DNA of 41,831 nt from Thoreauomyces humboldtii (GCA_027596035.1 JADGJA010000104.1:1-41831), one strand, 5' to 3'. Shown: positions 1 to 11,939, counted from the stretch's first letter. The notes: generated by a model not told the origin, from the sequence alone. Program-made: numbers and translations.

Positions 1-397
1 GGGCAAGGGGGATCTTCCATCAATCATGGCGTGTGGTTTGGTTGGGTGGCCATCTTGCTTGTCCTCCCGTCGTGCACGTCGTTGCATGTCACTGCACTCT
101 CTCTTGACTTTCAACGGCACTGGTACTGTGTACGCACAGTACTGTACATGTACAACAGGCTTTCCTCCGAGAACGTGCGAGGCCGCAGCCTTGCTTTCTG
201 AAATCTGAAACGCCATATGCAATCGATGCTACAACTGTACACTTGTACCTTTCTTTGCTTCGCAGTCCGCAAATCCGGTCCACTCTCCAGTCAGTTTGTC
301 AAGACGAAATCGTCCGCCTTCCTACTCCTCCCCTGCCAAACACCATCAGTTCTCTTCCGCCTCGAAGAGAGATCGACCTAAGATCCCAAGCTCAGAA
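1..397. other. Upstream region of the zinc-cluster factor gene
   Basis: No supported gene. The stretch holds several TGTAC/GTACA words (about 123-153 and 235-248) and a pyrimidine-rich run before the start codon at 398. The open frame continues upstream of 398 without an ATG, so I treat it as leader. Promoter function is inferred from position only. Confidence 0.4.
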
Positions 398-3300
398 ATG
401 TCGGGAGACGACTCCCCGCACGGGGCCCAATCCTACCCGAGCGAGTCCTCACACTCCCAAGAGAACCACCATCAACAACAACAGAACGTCCAGCAGCACC
501 TGCAGCATCCATCGTCGGCATACCACAATGTTCCGTTGAAGCGCTCCCGCAGCACGCGCGCTTGCGATACCTGCCGACGGAAACGAACAAAGTGCACGGG
601 CGGCCAACCTTGCGAGGGTTGCTTCGCGTTCAGCCTCGCCTGCACCTATACCGCTCCCGTCAGGAAGCGCGGGCCTGTGAAGCGCCCCCCTCCTCCACCC
701 GTCGCGAAAGTGCAAACCACCCTCGGACAAAGGTTGAGGACCGTTGAGTCCCTCCTCAGCGGACTCATCCACGGCGCACCTGCTTCACCCGGGTCCAGTC
801 ACGGAGAGCCCGGCCCGACCGGCCGACCTCGAGCCTCGTCCGAATCGTCCGTCATCTCGGGCTCCCGGCTGCCCGCGTCCAGCATCCAGGTCACTGATGA
901 TGAGGAGGATGGGTACGAGTATGAGAGTGACGATGGCAGCATGGAGTGCGACGAGCCCAGCGAAGGCTTCCATGGCATCGCCCTCGCCATACACCGACCA
1001 CGAGAGCGTAAACTGGACGCTGCACGCGCAACCTCGGTTGACGCCGAGCCGGCACCGACGTTCTGTCAAGTGCCGTGGCGACAGGGCGTCACCGTCACCG
1101 ACCCCGAGAGCGGCGTTCTTGTGCAGCAGCTCTCCTTGAACGACCCATCCGTGATTGCTCATCGCTTCAACAACAACGCCGGAAATATTACCATAGTCGA
1201 GGACGTGGTGAGCGACACCGTATTGTTTTACGGAAGCACGAGCACGTCAAATACATCTGCGCTCCGACAAAGCCCACGGTTCAACGATGGCATCATGTCC
1301 ATCGCGTTGCGATCGGACGTCCTTCCCGCCAATCCAACAATATCACACGATTCCCCACCATGCTCGCCCGATCTCGTCCATCACCTAGTCTCTGTGTATT
1401 TTACGCACATCCATCCTTACTTTCCCATGATCGACCACAAGTCGTTCACACGCCAACTTAAGGAGAAGCAGACCGAGGTGAGCTGGGGTTTGCCTCGGTG
1501 GGTTGTGTGAGTTGCGAACCTCGCTCACGGGTACCTACCTACCTTCAGCACTTCTCCCTTCTATTGAATAGCATGTGCGCGCTCGTAACGCAGCAGACCC
1601 GCTCCTTATCGGCATGGGGTATCTCGAGTACGGCCGAGCTTCACCGCGCCTTCTTCGAGCGAGCTCGCGCCCTTTTAGGAAAGCAATTTGACTGGCCTCA
1701 CATCAACAATGTGCAAGCGATGTTGCTGCTGACATTGGTCGGAGCTGGCACCAACACCAACGCGGCTAGCTACCAGTACATCGGTAGGTGCCAAGAAGAA
1801 ATGCTTAAAAATAGAGGTTGCCCCGTTGAAATCGTAACGTCTTTTAAGGTATCGCTCACCGTCACGCTGTTGAACTCGGCATGCACCGAAACTTGGAAAA
1901 ACTTAACCATCCTGGGCTCGACAATGCCATGAAAGAGCAAATGAGAGCTACGTGGTTCTGCCTTTATATTCTTGACAGATATACTGGCGTCCACCAAGGC
2001 CGTCCCTTTGCCATTAATGATGATGGTACGTGAGAAGTTTTGTCCGAGTTTCTCGGGCTACCTCTGACTTCTGCTGGTTTCCCAGACTGGGACACCCCGC
2101 TTCCCCGTCAGGAAGAAACGGGAGATGTTGCTCGCATGATCCGCCATGTGGCCCTCTGTTCCATCCTCGGTCAGATCGCCAACTACGTCAACCGGCCCTC
2201 GGGCCGAAGAAAGAGCCGAACGTCTCGGGATCAGTGGGTTCGCGAGATTGACGAGGAGCTTAGCGCTTGGCGCTCTCTCCTTCCGCATGATCTTCAGCAG
2301 GAGCCTAGCCGCAAGGCGGGGTCGTGGTCCTTTCATCACCACTTGCACGTCATGTACTACACCGCTGTAATACTCCTCTACCGCATTGCGACAGGACGCT
2401 TCGGCGGCTTGTGTGTGTCCAGTGCCGTCGCGATTCAAGAGGTTCTTGAGGCCTTGCCACTATCGCCTTCTATCGTTAGTCCAAGCGCAGGCATGGACGG
2501 CAGCAACACCGCCCTTGGTGTTAGAGACTACGTGTTTGTCATGCCCATCGTTGTCTACTCTGGTCTCACCGCCTCGACCATGTTCCTTGATATGGTCCTC
2601 GAGTCCCATCTCGGTCCTGATCACCACCGCCAGCAGCAGAACCGCCGGAAGCGATCGAAATCTGGGGAAGGCGGCGTCAAGCCTGAGAGTCCTTCGGAAC
2701 AACGACCCCTGGTTGACGCCGCATCAGAGCTTAGGCGGAGTCTGCTAGCCTTCGAGAAGCTCAAAGATATCTCACAGTTCTCTGTCTACTACGGTCAACT
2801 CATCGCAGAGTGCATGAAGGGGGCGGGGATGATGGCCGGTGAAGCGGCAGGAGGGGCTGGCATGCCAAGGATTGAGAACATTGTCCTCAAAGCCAAACCG
2901 ATCATTACACTTCATCCAGCGGCGACGACATCTGGACCAGATGGCCCTCCGATGCAGCAGGAACCTCAGAGCTATGGACAAAGTCTACCTTTCGGGAACG
3001 TGCGCCAGGATTATGGTTGTCCTGTCACACCTTCTTCGCAATCACATCCGCAGGGCGGTGCTTCACTCGATGATCAGCAGCAACGGCAGAGCGGTCAAGA
3101 GCATACGTACATTCCGCAACCTTTCATGAACTCGTTTCCTCCTCTCAACCAGACCATGAATAGTGCGCACATCTTCAGTGGCACAGATCTGAACCAGGTT
3201 CCGCAACAACAGCAACAACAGGGAATCAACATCAACCCGTACGCTTCGACGGGCGCCATTTTCCCCCCGGCTTCCGTGCAGCCGAATCCTTACTTTGGGG

Positions 3301-3482
3301 ATTCAATTTTCTCGGAGTTACTCAATCCTTTCTTCGATCCTGCCGCCACATGGTGGGGCGACTTTGGAGGGTTAGACGCAGCAGGATCTGCGAGCACCGG
3401 TGGGTCATCGAGCGGCGGACAGCAGCAGCAGCCGCAAGCCCAACCTAGACCACAACATCCAAATGGTGCCGGACAGCAGTGA
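398..3482 (+). CDS. Zn2Cys6 fungal transcription factor
   Basis: Predicted nuclear, sequence-specific DNA-binding regulator. Four exons (398-1477, 1549-1783, 1849-2025, 2086-3482) join in frame to give about 962 residues. The binuclear zinc cluster spans residues 56-82 with spacing C-x2-C-x6-C-x5-C-x2-C-x6-C, followed by a basic KRGPVKRPP linker as in xylanase-regulator-type factors. A fungal-specific transcription-factor middle domain runs from about residue 325 to 600 (motifs HPYFPMIDHKSF, LLLNSMCALV, HRHAVELGMHRN, WFCLYILDRY, GRPFAIND). The N-terminus is His/Gln-rich and the C-terminus is rich in Gln, Asn and Pro, typical of activation regions. The start at 398 is the first ATG in frame. 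The family often controls carbon or nutrient genes, but the target is not readable here. The gene converges on the Cyc8 gene. Confidence 0.9.
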
Positions 3483-3527
3483 GCCGTAGATAGAGTTTAG
3501 CGGGTGCCTCCTTTTCCTGTCCTGAAT

Positions 3528-3610
3528 ACATTTGATATACCAAAGGAAGTGATGGGTGTAGCGCTAACTAGCCGGAGGTATTCTGCCTCTGCCTCTACCC
3601 CTTTCCCTGC
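3528..3610. repeat. Dispersed ~83-bp direct repeat, copy 1
   Basis: This segment recurs at 7617-7700 in the same orientation with only about one indel and a few substitutions. It begins ACATTTGATATACCAAAG and ends in CCTCTACCCC-type pyrimidine sequence. Here it lies 45 bp past the stop codon of the zinc-cluster factor. Confidence 0.85.
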
Positions 3611-3852
3611 CCCTCCCAGCGTTTCTGGTCTTCCTCTTCTTCGCTGGAGGTGGCGGTTGTCCCCTCCGGAACGCTTCCGGTCTTCCATTCCCCTGCAGAT
3701 GGGACTGGACGATGGTTCTCATGTTGCGGAGGCTGAGGGTGTCGCGGTTGAAGTAGCGGAAGTTGAGTATAAAAGCAGGAAATCGCGGCCATCACTATGA
3801 CAGGTTCCCCAGTCCCGATATTGGGATTCAGATTTTAGTCCCTTGCAAAAAA

Positions 3853-6800
3853 TCAACAATCCTCGCGCCGTGGTCCATCCCCCTCTCCGTCCCCTCGGGG
3901 TATTTCATGTTCTTCCGTCGCGGACGCTCTCATGCGCTTAACATCGGACCGCGAATCTCCCACCGAGTCTCCTGCAAATGGACGCTTGGCATTGGCTTTG
4001 ATGTCTTGGACCCCAATCAAGCCGTCCCCCTTGTCGGCCGTCTCCGACAAGGGAAGGCTTGACCCGCGTCTATATCCTTCTCTGAGCGGGCTTGTACTTT
4101 CGGAAGTAGCTTCGGGGAATGCGGCTGTCACCAAAGACGCGCTGCCCGCGGGCTGCTGCTGCTGCCGTTGTGGGGATAGGTAGATGGGCAACTGCAGTGG
4201 CGGCGAAGATAGACGCGCACGACTTTCGCTGATGGGTTCGCTTCCGTCGGTGAGGGCCGGCGCCATGACACCTATGGTGTTGTCGTTTGCGGTGGGTCCG
4301 CCTAGTGAAGGGCTGCCGAGGCTACTTGATTCCACAAGTCGACGTCTGTGAGGGGATTCCCAATTCTTCTCGGCAGAATCGGGCGACCGCGGCAGTGCAC
4401 TCGCAGAATCTAATGCTTGGCCCCGATCTAATGGGAAGTCGCGAGATTGGCGCTTCGCGTCTTTCATTGGAGACGCCGCTCGTCGAGGATGACCGCCGCC
4501 TCTTTCGGGCAGAACGCGCGGAGCGCTGCGGTCTGACCCACGCGGCGGACCTTCGTCGAGGAGCTCAGTTCGGTTCAAAAGATGCCTTTTCGCTGAGCTT
4601 CCTGCTTCACTTGGGAGCGGTCCAGTGTCGTTTTGATATGACAACCCTTCTGTATGGCGGTTTCCGGCATCTGCCATCCTGGGTGCATTTAGAAAAGATC
4701 CGCTAGGAACGCCTCGGTTGTCCTCAGGCCCTCGTTGGTACAGCTGATGGCCAGGGGCCTGGACCAAACCGTCATTTGACCGCCCATTATTGAACCGGTA
4801 GTCATCGTTCCGTTGCTGAGCTGGAAGGGGCCGCATACTGGGTTCGCCTTCAGTGTACGATGTATGTGCAAGAGGCTGACCACGGGTATCATGCGTCTGA
4901 CGTTTCGGATGTTCCTCCCTACCGCCTTGATGAGCCTGCGGGATTGACCCACCAACAGACGAGCGTGAACCAGGTGGGCCACGCCGATCGAGGGCAGATA
5001 AAGATGACGGGACCTGGTCACTTCGATTGCGTGTGGAGAACTGATGGTCGCTGCTGGTGTGAGAACTAAAAGCACGCTCATCGCTTCCAGATGCTCGAAG
5101 CTCGTCCCGTAAAGGACGATGGGGATAAGGCTTGACGCCGGCTAGCTGAGTCGGTTGAAGATCTGCGCGTTCGTGAACCTGCCCTCCTCTTCCTCCAGAT
5201 GGACCGGAACGAGGGTTGTTGACTTGGGTAGGCGGTTGTGGTCCTTGATAAAACTGGGTAGAAGGACCCGAGCGGATTACAGCAGGTCCAGGATGTCCTT
5301 GAGGTTTTACCTCCCGCGGAGCGGGCTGTTGTGGCTGAGGTTGCGATGTACCCGGCCCGCCCTGTCCGCCCGCCTGGGCACTGCGTAACAACTGCAAACG
5401 CTGCTTGATGTGGGGATTACTTGGATCGAGGTCTAGAGCGCGGCTGTAGGCATCGAGTGCGTCGTTGATTTGATTGTTGCACGACTCGTAAAGGGTTCCC
5501 AGGTCGTACCTGTAGGAGCCGTCTTGTGAGTAGACAGAAGACAGAAGCTTACTGAACTCAATGCTTACCAGACTTCGCTGATATAAGGGTTCAATCGAAT
5601 CGCCCGACTATACGCATCGAGGGCATCTCTGTATTGGTTGATCTGGTAGTATAGCACCCCGATAGAGCACCAAAAAGTAGGGTTCCTTCCGTCGCGATAT
5701 CTGAGATCGATGTGTCAGGGGCGGCCCCTGGCGGGATGTCTGACATCAAATCACTTACACCGCCTGCTGATATGCTTCATAAGCTTTGTTGTATTTTTGT
5801 TGAGCCATATAACAGCGACCAAGCAGATACCAAGTTTGCGCGTCATTCATGTCTATCAAAATATCGTTAAATTCGGAGGCACGTTCGATCTCTGAAGTCA
5901 GCAACTGACCAGCCTCGAGGGATCGAGTGAGATATTGTATTGCAAGCTCCTGGTTGGCAAAATTCGGATCCTGTTGATGGTAAAGCCATCCAAGTTGCTG
6001 TAGCACCTTGGCGTGATTGGGGTTCTCGTTCAGAACCCTTTCATAGGCCTCCCGAGCAGATGCGTACTATCCGCATCGACCAGAATCAGAGCCGGTAATG
6101 CAACCGAACCACCTGCTTTCAAACTTCCGACTAACCTCCTTCTGCTGTTCGAAGACGTGCCCGATTTGAAACCAGATGTCGATTTCAGTGAGTGGCTTGG
6201 GCGGATATGTAAGGATGTACTTGAAGCACTGTAATCGAGAAGCATGGTCAGTCAAACGCTCGTATCTTCAGGTAGGAGTGAACGTGCAGACGAATTACAC
6301 TCAGACTCGTGTCGTATTTGCCAGCTTGTTTGTAAATGATTCCCAGACGGAAATAGATTTCATTTGCTTTCTCAAACTTTGGTTCCATGCGAATGACGGC
6401 CGCAAAAGCCTCTTCTGCGTGCTCGTACGAGCCGTATCGGTCGTATAGGATCCCGATGCCGTACCAAAGCTTTGGCTCCTGAGCATATGTGTGAGGACAT
6501 GGGTCAGAGAAGCTCAGAGTTTGCCTTTGGCGCGCCAGGCAGACTCTCGCCGAACCTTTGGATTTGGCAGATGGTACAGAGCCTGCTGATACGCAGTGTA
6601 AGCTCGCTGAAGGTCGTCCATCATGAGGAAGCAGTGACCCAAGGCTCCCCAAATCTCTCCATTGGTCTGGTCGATGTTGAGGATCTGCTGAAAGTAGTCC
6701 ACGGCCTGACATGGGAAGATGGGTTGGTTTTGAGATGACGGAGGTGAGCAAGCGCGCAGAGAACCGGTGCGGAAAGAACGAGCAAGGTAAACGACCATAT

Positions 6801-7104
6801 ACCTTGGAGAACTGCTCGCGAGTTCTGCACAGAGCAGCGGCTTGCGTAAGGGCTTTGATGGAATGCGGATTGTGGCGAAGGGCCTCCTCGTAAGCGTGTA
6901 AGGCTCGGTCGTGTTCCCCCATCGTCTCGGCAACCGAGCCTGATGATGAGAAATCGTCGCCAGAGATGAGTGTTTGGACTTGACCCGCAGGACGGGCTAC
7001 GCACCCTCTGGTGGTTATCCTTCCGTACCAACTTGTAGCCAGGATGCTTCGTTGGCGTTTGCGAGCTTTTGGACGACCGTCAGGGGCGGGGCGGGTGCCG
7101 TCAT
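3853..7104 (-). CDS. CYC8: Cyc8/Ssn6-type TPR general co-repressor
   Basis: TPR subunit of the Tup1-Cyc8 co-repressor, which bridges DNA-bound regulators and chromatin in the nucleus. Eight exons join in frame: 7104-7029, 6939-6803, 6705-6556, 6478-6299, 6228-6136, 6066-5759, 5700-5569, 5509-3853 (about 910 residues; yeast Ssn6 is about 966). The first ~390 residues are tandem TPRs with family-specific strings such as WLQVGSVAETMGEHDRA, GALGHCFLMMDDLQRAY, GIGILYDRYGS, FRLGIIYKQAGK and WCSIGVLYYQINQYRDALD. The C-terminal ~520 residues are low-complexity, rich in Pro, Gln, Ser and Arg, with a basic patch near KRMR that may act as a nuclear signal. The start gives MTAPAPPLTVVQKLANANEA, in register with TPR1. 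Two donors (GTTCGG, GTTAGT) are weak. Confidence 0.93.
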
Positions 7105-7616
7105 GGTGAAAGGATCTCTCGGAGAGCCGAGCGGAGAGGAATTGTGAGGAGAACGCCTGGCAGCGGGGAGCGAACAGGCCCTCGGAAGAAGATGCAGGAG
7201 GATCTGAAAGGAGAGGAAGCGCTACTTGTGATCCCCTCGCAGAAGGGGGCGGCCACCAGATTGAGAAAGTGATAAAGGAGATATGTAGTAGATAGATAAA
7301 GAGAGTTGTGTTGTCAGAATGGATACATGATAGATGGATATATGGATAGATTTGCACTTGAGGAAAGGGGAGGGAATGGAAGATGATGTTTACATGCCAC
7401 CGGTACGTTGCGCAACCACATTTGCTGGCAGCCGAGCCCAATCTAAATTTGCTTTAAGGTTGCTCGAGCTTAATCACCCCTAGACGCGCATTGTGCCAAG
7501 CGGCGGACGCACCGTATGGAATCCGGCTAGATCAAACTGGAAATGGTATGGAAAACCGATTCTATTGAGCTCAGCGATCTGACGATATCGATATCCGGTT
7601 ACCGGTTTTTGCAGCT
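7105..7616. promoter_or_regulatory. Upstream region of the Cyc8 gene
   Basis: About 500 bp between the Cyc8 start and the repeat downstream of the SNF2-RING gene. It carries GATA/GATG-rich simple sequence around 7290-7350 and no open frame that I would call a gene. Regulatory role is inferred from position. Confidence 0.35.
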
Positions 7617-7700
7617 ACATTTGATATACCAAAGTAAGTGATGGGTGTAGCGCTAACTACCCCGGAGGTATTCTGCCTCTGCCTCTACCCCTTCCCCTGC
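7617..7700. repeat. Dispersed ~84-bp direct repeat, copy 2
   Basis: Near-identical partner of 3528-3610. It ends two bases from the stop codon of the SNF2-RING gene (7703-7705). Relative to its neighbour it lies antisense, whereas copy 1 is sense to its neighbour, so it is not a shared 3' processing signal in one orientation. Confidence 0.85.
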
Positions 7701-7702
7701 AG

Positions 7703-10150
7703 CTACCCGAACTCGCTTGAGGGGTGCCGGTCTCCTAGGTCAGAGACCGCTTTAGGGCGGCGAACTCGTTTAGGCGGGTCTCGCTCGGGCAAGGTCAACA
7801 TAGGCCCAGCAGCGCGTTGAGCCCGATCCAATCCAAACACCAGGACAAGGTCGCTATCTTGTATCCTTTGGCTGGCGGGCTTCGGCTCCGTCAACAGGTA
7901 GTCGACCCTTTTTCTCTTTATCTTGTTCAAAGTAAGGATGGATTCCTCGATGGTGTCCTGGATCGCGATGATGTGGATTGAGCACTCCTTGGTCTGATGA
8001 ATGCGATGGATTCGGTCAATAGCTTGATCCATGACAGCTGGGTTCCACCTAAACGCATCCAAGACGAAGATTACAGAGCGCTCAGAGTGGCGCATGCTCG
8101 GGCGTCACTCACCACACATCAAGAAAGATGACATGATTCGCGGAAGTGAGGTTGAGGCCGAGACAGCCGGATGCGAGGGCGCAAAGAAGAACCGAGGTTT
8201 CTGGGTCGTTCTCGAAGGTCTGAACGGCAAGATCTCTCATGGCTTGGCTTGAACTACCGTCGAACTGGATTTATCGGGATCAGCCATTCTGAACGAACAA
8301 TGTCGCCGCGCTGGAAGGGTCGATTTATCCATGCAACTTACCCGAATCGATTTGTGACGCCCAACCAAGGCAGCTTCTGCTAGATCGAGCATCCCCATAA
8401 ATTGCGTGAAGACTACGGAAGTGAGCCATCATCAAGTCAGCAGTCGCGAGAAATGAGAAGCGCTTACCGATTGTTTTTTCCCCACGCTGAAGAGTTAGTA
8501 TTTCCATCATTTTCCCCAGCTTGGCACTAGGGTACTTTTCGAGGAGAGGGGCTGCCGCTGCAACACGCTTCTTACTGTCCTGCTCTAGGCGGGCGATATC
8601 CTCTTTGCGGCGGTGCTTCCTGTGGTTGAGGGTCCGAGGGTTAAGCTTCCTGTGGATATCCAACGGGACCAGTTTCGCCTGATCAACGTCTGCGCCACAT
8701 GAAGGACACTGCAGGACGTCGTCCTGGGAGCACTCCCCGCAATGAATATGGCCACACGGCATGATGATTGGTTTCTCCGTGGGAGTGTCGCAACCAGGGC
8801 AGAGCTTCCCCGGTAGACAAGTCGAATGCTGTACACTGTCCTTGATGTCTTGGGCCCAACCTTTGATGATTTTCCGACACCGGTCCATTTCGGAGCTCTC
8901 TGTTGGTCCTAGCTCAGAATTTAGGGTGGGATGGCAGCAAGCAAGACGCAAGCGCAGCAGTTGCGCAAACGATCCAGCTCCCGCCACAGGGCCCTTGCGC
9001 TGGGAGTCCAAGTGCGCTTGTAGATCTTGGTAGAAACGTGCCTCCGCTGGGAGGAACGGGACCCGTACCACCGAAATGCTTTTTCCAGGAATGCCAAGGT
9101 TGAGGTCCTCCTTGGCCCTTTGCAGACAGATGTCCTGACGAAGCGCGAAGAGATTGACATTGTCTGCAATCATGTACGTCAGTGGATGCTTGGGCAAGGA
9201 GGGATGAACACTCACTCGACATCTCCTGGTTGAAGAAAGCCTCGTCCTTCCAATCTTTGAGCCGGAGAAATCGAAAGTAGCTGTAGTATTCAAATTTCGT
9301 CTCCTGAATCATAGTCCCAGTGATGCACCAGCGGAAGACAGCTCGAAGGGCAGAAGCGGCGAGAGAGCAGGAGGCTTTGGAATTCCGGATCACATGCGCC
9401 TCATCGAGAATCACACGGTGCCAGTTTATCTTCATGAGCAACTGTTCTGGGCGGTTGGGCGCTGTGCAAGAGGGGATGACAAGCCGCTATCAGTACATGC
9501 ACAAGCGGTCGTGAGTACGCGCATGGGTCCCGCACTCACCGCCTGCCTTCCTGGAAACAGGACCGGGCCACTCGTTTCGCACAGTATCGTAAGTCGTGAT
9601 GACGACATGGTGCCCGGAAATGTATTCCTCTGACTTGTTCCTGTGCGTGCCGGTGTACCTGAGCACCTTGATTAGTCCTGGCTCAACCTTCTCCCGAAAC
9701 TCGGTCTCCCACTGGACATGATTGGAAATGTGAGGGGGCATGTGCGGGTCAGAGCGCGTAAGGACGTACCTGGCAGACCAAGGATTTGGTACAGACGACG
9801 AGCGTGGGTTGCTGCGTTAAAGGAGGCAGTGTGCTGGCGACGACCAGAGCGATGCTGGTGACTGTCTTGCCGCAACCCATCCCGTCGGCCAGAATCCCTC
9901 CCCGAACTGGGCTGGATTCCATTCCCAGCATCCATTCCAACCCGACCTGTTGATGTTCCAAGAGGGCCACCTTTAGACCGGGTACCACCCTGAGGCCCTG
10001 ACCCAGAGATACGTCAGAGGTCTGACAAAAGGACATGGGGGACCAGATGAGATGTGCACACACAGAGAGACGCGATGCAGGGTGGCTGTTTCGTTCCATG
10101 TGGACATGCATCTCTTGTCCGATCGAGCCGGACACGTTTTCCTTGAACAA
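7703..10150 (-). CDS. RAD5/RAD16-like SNF2 ATPase with internal RING (5' end unsure)
   Basis: Predicted nuclear DNA translocase and RING E3 of the RAD5/RAD16/HLTF group, which acts in lesion bypass or chromatin repair. Seven exons join in frame: about 10150 or 10021-9770, 9711-9540, 9461-9216, 9163-8468, 8412-8342, 8264-8113, 8048-7703. Walker A is DGMGCGKT, motif II is DEAH, motif III reads WCITGTMIQ, and the C-terminal lobe has KTIVFTQFMGML and WNPAVMDQAIDRIHRIHQ. A C3HC4 RING (CPGC, CGHIHCGEC, CPSC) lies between the two helicase lobes, as in RAD16. From 10021 it is about 644 residues. A likely acceptor ends at 10022, but I found no 5' exon, and the upstream DNA is a decayed gene on the other strand. 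The gene may therefore be truncated at its 5' end. Confidence 0.82.
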
Positions 10151-10642
10151 CCTTGAGCAATCTCGTCACCGACACCATGCTGGCGAACCTGAACCCAGAC
10201 CTCAAGGTGGTCGCGCGGACCGGTCGTTACGAGTGGAAATCGCACGGAGAGAGCGAGCCCCCGCGAACCATCCACATTGCGGCCGCCAAGGTTCAATTCG
10301 AGAAGGGTGGGGAAGAGTTCAAGATTGCTTAGATCACTGTAAAGGTCAACCTCAAACAGGTAAACCCCCGCGCGCACCAAGTACCACTTGTCGAGAAAGC
10401 CGTCCGGACCGAGACTGCCGCATAAGGGACATTGTCTCGCCTCCCCAGTCCGTAGCGTTCTACGGTGCAAACAAGAAGCTTCAGGGTGGCAATTCGAACG
10501 ATACCAAGGAGGTAACGGAATACATCGCTCTGGAACGCTGGCTGGCAAGGAAGGCGAGCATCCCAGTTGGAGGATCGCTGGAAAGATCACTCCCAATTTA
10601 CACCTACTTTGGAAGGGACCAATCTCGGAAACACTTGCATGA
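10144..10642 (+). pseudogene. Decayed MRPL45/Mba1-like (Tim44-fold) gene
   Basis: The family anchors mitochondrial ribosomes at the inner membrane. The frame from 10177 reads MLANLNPDLKVVARTGRYEW and then VQFEKGGEEFKIA, a TAG stop at 10330-10332, and ITVKVNLKQ. A GTAAAC donor at 10360 and an acceptor ending near 10448 lead in frame to SVAFYGANKKLQGG and EVTEYIALERWL. The C-terminal match GEHPSWRIAGKITP lies in another frame, so there is a frameshift near 10546. The TAG sits where family members have Gln (CAG to TAG). A nonsense change plus one or more frameshifts indicate a pseudogene. It is antisense to the SNF2 5' region. The family call rests on remembered patterns (GxYxWK..., RQ...EYxxxER, WxIxGKxxP). 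Confidence 0.6.
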
Positions 10643-10893
10643 AGACCGGTCTTCGGAAGGTGCTTCATCGCAAAAGAAGGTAGTTAGTCGGTAATTAGCC
10701 TACATCAATATTTTCAGAGCACTGGGCAGCTATGGGTGAAAACGATCTAATCTAGTTCCAAAGTCGGCAAAATACTAGACTGGGCGTGGAACTAAGGCGC
10801 GGAGGGACTGACAGGATTCTCCGCACTGTTCTCCCAACTTGGACAAAAAGTTGACTCAACTGGAGGCGATTCGACCTGTGCAATTTGTCTACC

Positions 10894-11939
10894 CTAGCGT
10901 TTTTTCACCTTGACAATGCCACGGAAGGAGACGTTGAGTAGTTTGTCCTTTAGACATTACAAAACAAAAGCCATATCCTTACCATCAGCGTTCCTTGGTC
11001 CCAGAATCCTCGGGGGTCTGGCATTCGTCCTTTCATGCCTCTCACGTACAGGGTAGGAGGTTGGGGAACTTCCGGAACAGCGATAGCAGTTCGAATATCA
11101 TACGGGCAGCCATTCACGCATTTGTGAATGTGTTCCCGGCACACCGCGCACGTCGCTATCATGGCAAGCAAACGTCAGGTCCCGCGAAGAAGTTTGCAAC
11201 AATTTTGCAGCTTACTCGTCTTGAGCGGACAGCTTGCGGTAACGCATCCATCGACCTTGAAAAACCGATTGAAGCAACTTGGACAGTTCATTCTTACATT
11301 GGCTTCGGCGATGGCTTGCGCTTCTGTTGCGGGAATCTCGGTGGACGAGTGAGGACTATGGTCGTTGCGAAGGTCAGTCAGCTGGGCGGCGAAGACGGCC
11401 AACTCTCTTTCTCTCTTGTCCTCACAGAGACGCTCAAAGCGTTTATACGTGGGCTTGGAAAGGGCTTGTTTGATACGCTCTGGTGAGAGGGGCGCTCTGC
11501 AGCCCAAAGGCAAGGCGCGGCTGATGCAAATGATGTCCGTCCCTCCCTGAGTGACCACCGCTCCTGCGACCTGTGCGGCGCATTCGAGGCAGACTAAGTG
11601 CCCAGCTTGACATGATGTCCTGTTTTCTTTTGCCATTTCGCGTGAGCACCGGCCGCATTCGGGATGTCGGATTCGGGATGTCGGTACGTAGACGGGAATT
11701 CGGCCTCCTTGCTGCTTCTCGATCCGCTTTCTTTTCTGCGCTGTGGTCAACACCTTCGGGAAAACATCCCACTTCCTAGGGTACTTGTTGTTGGAAAGGT
11801 TGATCACGTTTGTGACGTGCAGAAGGAGGTCCGGGCCGGCGTGCTGACGAACGAGGCGTTCGAGGTACACTTCGTGAGCCTCTGGGTATGTCCCGCAGAG
11901 GCCCTCGAATGCGTCGTAGAGGGAGGAAGGCACCACCAT
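10894..11939 (-). CDS. RNF216-like RBR E3 ubiquitin ligase
   Basis: Predicted RING-between-RING ubiquitin ligase. Exons 11939-11216, 11155-10983 and 10947-10894 give about 316 residues. The N-terminal part resembles the pre-RING region of RNF216/TRIAD3 (LCGTYPEAHEVYLERLV, NLSNNKYPRKW). RING1-like cysteines follow (CGRC, CQAGHLVCLEC, GCRAPLS). A second cysteine module reads CPSC, GCVTASC and CAVCREHIHKC, with the C-x4-C spacing of RING2 where the catalytic cysteine lies. The last intron (10982-10948) would be only 35 nt; without it the protein ends shortly after TLMVRIWLLFCNV. An in-frame stop lies upstream of 11939 and no acceptor is obvious, so I take the ATG at 11939. Substrate unknown. Confidence 0.72.

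Noticed and set aside
6248..7441. 397-codon minus-strand open frame in the Cyc8 region
   Set aside because: It reads through two introns and upstream DNA. Only its EPKLWYGIGILYDRYGS and AETMGEHDRALHAY parts are true exons.
9973..10668. 231-codon minus-strand open frame at the SNF2 5' end
   Set aside because: It is codon-aligned antisense to the MRPL45/Mba1-like pseudogene, which explains why it stays open. It has no SNF2 N-terminal motif and does not join the ATPase frame cleanly.
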